11,419 bases of DNA, taken from positions 1 through 11,419 of the forward strand of contig RXOD01006068.1 of assembly GCA_005223375.1 (NCBI GenBank), read 5' to 3'. This stretch comes from Amoebophrya sp. AT5.2. Lineage: Eukaryota > Sar > Dinophyceae > Syndiniales > Amoebophryaceae. The first letter of the stretch is position 1. Each line of letters opens with the position of its first letter. A program made the position numbers and the translations under genes. The notes under the pieces are model-generated. The model searched no databases, was not told the origin of the DNA, and saw only the letters and a list, made by a program, of their open reading frames with translations. This document shows positions 7,483 to 11,419 of this stretch, piece by piece.

Positions 7483-8085
7483 GCACCATTCCCATTCGTA
7501 CTGGCTGTGAGTACGACGCATGCGCATGCAGCACATTCATAGAGGGCCAAAACAATGACTTGCGAAGTGAAGTCAGGGCGACGATCAAGGTGTTGTATCA
7601 TGAATTTTGCATCCACGGAAGACTTGTTCCCCATCAAAGACACAATTTGCGTCGAACGGCTTTCTATTTCTTGAGCTTGACGCTTCGAAGCGAAAATCTT
7701 GAGGCATGAAGAATCAATGGGGTGCTCGACGCAGTCGCTTATGACAGCGGGCGTCGTCAAGGTCAAGCTGTGTGCACTATACTAAAGAAAGATCGTCAGG
7801 ATTCCGGTGTTCTAGGAAGCAAGGTGGCAAAGTCTTTTCGTAATACTAATGCATCGGCAAGGACAGCCACAGCACCTCCATCGTGCTGCCCTGATCGTAC
7901 TTGAGTTTGATTGCTCCTGGTTGGGGATTGATAACGCACCTTGATTTGCAGCATCTACGTGGAGTTGGACAGATCGAACTTCCGCGATACCGATATATTA
8001 TGTTCCCTAGTAGAAGGCAGTCTCGAACCCGATAAACATTGGCTGGCCACTTCTATCTATGGTTTTCTTGACTGCCGCAGCACCC
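7483..8085. other. Intergenic region between the PITH and EF-hand genes
   Basis: No supported gene. A perfect 12-bp palindrome GCATGCGCATGC is at 7518-7529, 36 nt after the PITH stop. Short ORFs at 7479-7709 and 7722-7904 have no recognisable product. The last 35 bases (8051-8085) are pyrimidine-rich, with a CAG at 8078-8080. Confidence 0.4.
8051..8080 (+). promoter_or_regulatory. Probable splice or trans-splice acceptor before the EF-hand gene
   Basis: A pyrimidine-rich run (TTCTATCTATGGTTTTCTTG) leads into CTGCCGCAG, and the next ATG (8086) comes five bases later. This looks like a 3' splice site. It would remove the earlier in-frame ATG at 8059 from the mature RNA. It could serve a spliced leader or an upstream untranslated exon; the sequence alone cannot tell which. 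Confidence 0.4.
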
Positions 8086-9507
8086 ATGCGCCACAATTGC
8101 TCTTGCTTCGCCTTATTACGACGGTTCGTGGTCCGTTCTTCGCCTTTCCCTTACCCTTTCCTCCTCCTACTACTAGCGCTCCACTCTGAAGATCGCGGGA
8201 GGCAACTGGCATCAGTCGAGGCCAAGTACAGCTCTGGCAAAGAGGACGCGAACCATCCTCGTCAGCAGAACGCCGCCAAGGTATCCAGCGCCGAGCGCGG
8301 CGCAGCGGACCACGCCGAGTCCGCCGTGCAGCCAGATGCTGAGCAAGAAGATGAAGAGGACGACCATGACGACGGTGAGCCGAAGTCAAAGTGGTCCGCC
8401 AAGCAGCTGCACCCTGACGCAAAGCTATCGAAAGCGAAGCGAACGCAGCGGCCGCGGGGTAAGAAGGAGGTTAAGGCCAGCTACGTCACCTTGCCGGAGC
8501 TGTTGCCGCGAATCGGTGCTAGCCGCGACGACGTGTTCGGCCTGCGCGAACTCCTGAGGCTTCCTCCCGCGGACGAACTGGATCTGGGGACGAGAGCAGC
8601 TGCGCCGGGAAGTGGTTCTTCGCCTGCTGCAGCTGCGGCAGAGGCATCAAACGCAAAGAAACGTAAGATGAAGAAAGGTGGGACAATAAATAAAAAAACT
8701 AACGCTGCGGAGGAAGCCGCGCGGCGCCAGGAGGTACGGGAACGTCTGGCCGACGCGCGAACAGCCTTCCTTTCAGAGGACCACGAGGAGAGTCCGGAAG
8801 CCACTCTGCGAAGCCTAGTAGCGAACGAAGACGAGGGCCAATTTCGTGATCTCTTGCAGGCCGCGTACCAGAGGCAGTGCGTCGAAGAAGTGTGGAAAAA
8901 GTTGGACACGAACGAAGATGGGCTCATTGCCTTGCACGAGGTGAAAAAAGCGGTGGCAGTCGTGAATCAGGACTTGACGACTACCGGCGGCCTCGACGCG
9001 GAGCAAAGCCCCGCCAAGGCGAAAAAACCGAGTGGCGCTGCTGCGGCTGAAAAACGCAGAAGAACTGCACGCAGGCGCTCTGAGCGCGAGGAGGACCACG
9101 ACCACGACAAAGAAAAGGGCAGGCAGGGTGAAAACGTCCCGGTCGCGCTCCATTACTTTTGCTTGGAGTCGCTGCTGCGAAACTCGTTTGCGACGCTTGA
9201 CGTCGCGGAACGTGTCGTGGTGACCGCCGAGGAAGCTTGGTGGAACCTCTACGAGGAGGCTTTCGCCGCCTCTGGTGGCGGAGGCAGCACTACGAGTGCT
9301 TTCTTGGATACTCGAAAACGCGTCTTCGACTACCTGACTGGAATAGCCGATGCTGCCGAGGTCGACACACACAAGGGCAAAGCAACCGCCAGCACCACCC
9401 AGCTGAATCGCAGCGCAGCGGCATTGTCGCGGGCCCTCCATGGCACGACGGACGATCATGGCGAGGCACTTCGGATCAAAACGTCCAAGAACAAAGCTGA
9501 GCTCTGA
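8086..9507 (+). CDS. EF-hand calcium-binding protein with basic linkers and a possible signal peptide
   Basis: Residue numbers count from the earlier in-frame ATG at 8059 (482 residues). I prefer Met10 (8086; 473 residues) because a pyrimidine tract and CAG lie just before it. A hydrophobic run at 34-41 (FLLLLLAL), after Arg-rich residues, could be a signal peptide or anchor. The next 120 residues are acidic and basic low complexity. A basic cluster KKRKMKK at 200-206 could be a nuclear signal, which conflicts with secretion. One canonical EF-hand loop is visible at 283-294 (DTNEDGLIALHE; D1, N3, D5, G6, E12), preceded by a suitable helix (FRDLLQAAYQRQCVEEVWKKL). A second, degenerate loop at 381-392 (DVAERVVVTAEE) lacks the Gly and several ligands. 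An Ala/Lys/Arg/His-rich insert of about 85 residues separates the two. Calcium binding by the first loop is likely; the cellular role is unknown. Stop is TGA. Confidence 0.75.
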   Translation: MRHNCSCFALLRRFVVRSSPFPYPFLLLLLALHSEDRGRQLASVEAKYSSGKEDANHPRQQNAAKVSSAERGAADHAESAVQPDAEQEDEEDDHDDGEPKSKWSAKQLHPDAKLSKAKRTQRPRGKKEVKASYVTLPELLPRIGASRDDVFGLRELLRLPPADELDLGTRAAAPGSGSSPAAAAAEASNAKKRKMKKGGTINKKTNAAEEAARRQEVRERLADARTAFLSEDHEESPEATLRSLVANEDEGQFRDLLQAAYQRQCVEEVWKKLDTNEDGLIALHEVKKAVAVVNQDLTTTGGLDAEQSPAKAKKPSGAAAAEKRRRTARRRSEREEDHDHDKEKGRQGENVPVALHYFCLESLLRNSFATLDVAERVVVTAEEAWWNLYEEAFAASGGGGSTTSAFLDTRKRVFDYLTGIADAAEVDTHKGKATASTTQLNRSAAALSRALHGTTDDHGEALRIKTSKNKAEL

Positions 9508-10550
9508 CCATCACCAAAAATCGCAATCGCAAAGCAATCGCCATATGCGTGCGCCGTGTGCTCGGAAACTACAACGATTTCTTTGCTTTTGCTTCGTCTG
9601 CGCAAACCGGATGCGGGTGAGCCCAGCTACTTCTGACTACACTTGATGTGGTTGTATCTTGTTCGCTGCAATAAAGACGGTGACATAGCCACCCACATCC
9701 TGATCCCCAATCGTCCGAATCCAGTTGTTTATCAAATTGTTCTGGTTGTAGTGACGTCGTCGGAGGGATGAAAACTTGCACTCATGATCGTGCGTGCGTA
9801 GTTTTGTGGTAGCGGAATCAATGAAAGGCGTCATGTGGGCAACACATAAGTCACGGAATCAGGCGTCCGACGTTTGCCAAAAAAAAATTGCTTTTTCAGT
9901 GTTTGTGGGACTGGGATCTTCGACGAGGGACGAATTGATAGCGGCCGGACGAGGGCAGGGGCAACATGGGCAGGGGCACAATAAAATGGTGAAATATAAA
10001 ACCGTGGTAAAGTCGTAAGTCTTCCGATCTAGACCGTAAAAGAGTGGGGGAGCAGGGTGGAGGACGATCACAGTCTCAGTCAAAGCCTTGGATTGGACCG
10101 TAGTTTTACGTTTATGTTTGTAGTGTGAAGTGGACCTCCTGGACGTAGAAGTAGATCATGTACGCAGTCCGATTCTCAACTCGTGTGCGTGTTTGGGTCT
10201 GCAAGAACTTCGGTATATTTATAAGCCAGAAGCAGAACAGCTACAAATAACAGAGACGGAGGACCAGCGATGCAACATAACGCCCCTCCATCAATGATGT
10301 AGATGTTAAATGTTTATGCTGGAGACGCAGACGTGATGCCCTTGCTAGTACGCCAGGACGACCAGATCATATTCATGACCTGCTAAGCTTTTTCCATTGA
10401 ATACGTGTTGGTGTTGGCGCCGTGCGGAGGTGGACGAGGGGGAAACACCACGACCAGGCGCCGCCGGCACGTGGTCCCGCGTCTGCCGCCTCCCCGTCGT
10501 GATCGCCGCTCCCTGAGGCTGAGGTCGAAGAACAATATCACTGCTCACAG
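9508..10550. other. Long intergenic region before the last gene
   Basis: No supported gene. A direct repeat of GGGCAGGGGCA occurs at 9953-9963 and 9968-9978. The sequence is mostly A/T-balanced until about 10415, where a G+C-rich block begins and continues into the gene at 10551; its frames are Arg/Pro-rich and not protein-like, so it may be 5' untranslated or promoter sequence. The final bases CTGCTCACAG end directly at the ATG at 10551, a possible acceptor. Confidence 0.4.
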
Positions 10551-11419
10551 ATGGGGGGTTGTCATGGTGTGACTAAAAAGCGGGTTGCCTGCAGCAAGCC
10601 CGACCTTGGAAATCAGTATGGGGTGGGGGCCGAGCAAGCCGATGCGTCTCGCCGGGGTGCTGCTGCTGGCGCCGGGGCCAGGGGGTCCGCGGTCGTTGTT
10701 AAATCACCATCGCTGCAGGACCTCGTCTGTGACGAAGATCATGAAGCCGAGGAAGGTGGGAAACTTTCCTCTACTTCCGGCGGCGGTTCGGCGACCACCC
10801 ACCGAATCGCGGAGCGGAATAGGGAGGAGCAGCACCTCGAAGGCGGCGACAGCGACCCGTTTTTCGACGTGCGCCGCAAAGCCGCAGTGAGTCGCACGCT
10901 GAGCCGCGAACAGCTGGCGGCATGGTTGGTTCGCTACGGGGACAGCATGCACCCGATTGCGGCCGAAATCGGGAGAGCCGACCGGGTGTCGAGGAGCGAG
11001 GAAACTACGAACCACCCGCAGGAGCAGGGGGGCCGCGGAGATGGAGCAAGAAGTGCAACTTCGTTTGCATCGCTTTCCCGCGCCGGCAGCGGTAGTGACC
11101 TGAGCGCTGGGAGTGGCAGAAGCAGTCACAGTCTGGGTAGCACTGCGCCCGACGCCATGGAGCTGCTGATACAGTTACTCACCGAGGACGTCGAGGAAAT
11201 CCTGCAGCAGGCGCGCAAGAAGAAGGAGTTAGCGTCCGCAGTGGAGAAGCTGGTGAGGGTTGGCTCCATCCTGATCGACAACCAGTGGCGAAGGATACAG
11301 TTGCTGAACCGAACGCTGCGGGTTTCGGAGGCGAAGTACAAAATCATCGAGATGGAAAACTTCCTCGCGAACTACCAGTCCGAGTTGCGCTTCGAGCCGG
11401 TTTCGCCGTCGCCCTCGCA
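10551..11419 (+). CDS. Orphan protein with N-myristoylation motif and helical C-part (5' partial, runs off the window)
   Basis: I do not recognise a family. An open frame of 289 codons runs from ATG 10551 to the window edge with no stop; an in-frame TGA lies upstream at 10500-10502, so this ATG is well set. The N-terminus MGGCHGVTKKR fits the N-myristoylation pattern (Gly2, small residue at 6) and has Cys4 as a possible palmitoylation site plus a basic cluster, so attachment to a membrane is a reasonable inference. Residues about 25-100 are Gly/Ala/Glu-rich. A more ordered part follows (DPFFDVRRKAAVSRTLSREQ from 102, then AAWLVRYGDSMHPIAAEIGR). A Ser/Gly-rich linker (about 150-200) precedes a long helical, coiled-coil-like stretch from about 203 onward (MELLIQLLTEDVEEILQQAR, then repeated Leu, Lys and Glu spacing) to about 280. 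Codons end mostly in G or C, as in the other genes. The C-terminal part is outside the window. Confidence 0.7.
   Translation, partial: MGGCHGVTKKRVACSKPDLGNQYGVGAEQADASRRGAAAGAGARGSAVVVKSPSLQDLVCDEDHEAEEGGKLSSTSGGGSATTHRIAERNREEQHLEGGDSDPFFDVRRKAAVSRTLSREQLAAWLVRYGDSMHPIAAEIGRADRVSRSEETTNHPQEQGGRGDGARSATSFASLSRAGSGSDLSAGSGRSSHSLGSTAPDAMELLIQLLTEDVEEILQQARKKKELASAVEKLVRVGSILIDNQWRRIQLLNRTLRVSEAKYKIIEMENFLANYQSELRFEPVSPSPS

Noticed and set aside
8018..8045. A minus-strand GGTTCGAGA word resembling a tRNA B box
   Set aside because: The T-arm stem does not pair, and no matching acceptor or anticodon arm is present at the right distance.
8815..9459. A 214-codon minus-strand frame
   Set aside because: It is opposite the EF-hand gene, and its translation shows only Ser/Arg/Val-rich composition with no family features.
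10704..11129. A 141-codon minus-strand frame and a plus-strand frame at 10585-10890
   Set aside because: Both overlap the longer open plus frame from 10551, which has an upstream stop, a good start, and a sensible domain layout.

Overview
This window looks like nuclear DNA from a protist-type eukaryote. It holds two gene families known from eukaryotes: a PITHD1-type PITH protein and a dynein light chain LC8-type domain. The PITH gene is split by a clear 817-nt GT-AG intron. Intergenic stretches of several hundred bases to about 2 kb separate the genes. Genes are richer in G+C at third codon positions than their flanks, and the proteins carry long Ser/Ala/Lys/Arg-rich low-complexity linkers. 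Every gene I can support lies on the + strand, and most start codons sit 0-7 nt after an AG, usually with pyrimidines upstream. That fits a dinoflagellate or syndinian-like alveolate with one-directional gene arrays and spliced-leader trans-splicing, but this placement is inference and no marker gene proves it.

Layout. 1-1948 has no convincing gene; it contains a foldback or repeat complex (1125-1477) around a perfect 15-bp inverted repeat. 1949-2370 may be a small two-exon membrane protein (weak). 2597-3205 encodes an LC8-like dynein light chain whose last beta strands are missing from the main frame; a plausible remainder lies downstream at 3291-3362. 3433-4683 encodes a 416-residue orphan with two hydrophobic segments. 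4962-5228 is a possible small one-pass membrane protein. 6027-7482 is the PITHD1 orthologue in two exons (212 aa). 8086-9507 is an EF-hand protein with a possible signal peptide. 10551 to the end is the 5' part of an orphan gene with an N-myristoylation motif and a C-terminal helical, coiled-coil-like region; it runs off the window.

The genes do not form an obvious pathway. The LC8 domain points to dynein or general dimer-hub roles, the PITH protein to the proteasome, and the EF-hand protein to calcium binding. The other products are of unknown function. I saw no mobile-element coding region, CRISPR array, rRNA or tRNA, and no clear candidate for a new multi-gene system. The most unusual points are the broken or unusually spliced LC8 gene with its short direct repeat, the AG-ATG start pattern, the foldback region, and a 10-base word that occurs four times.
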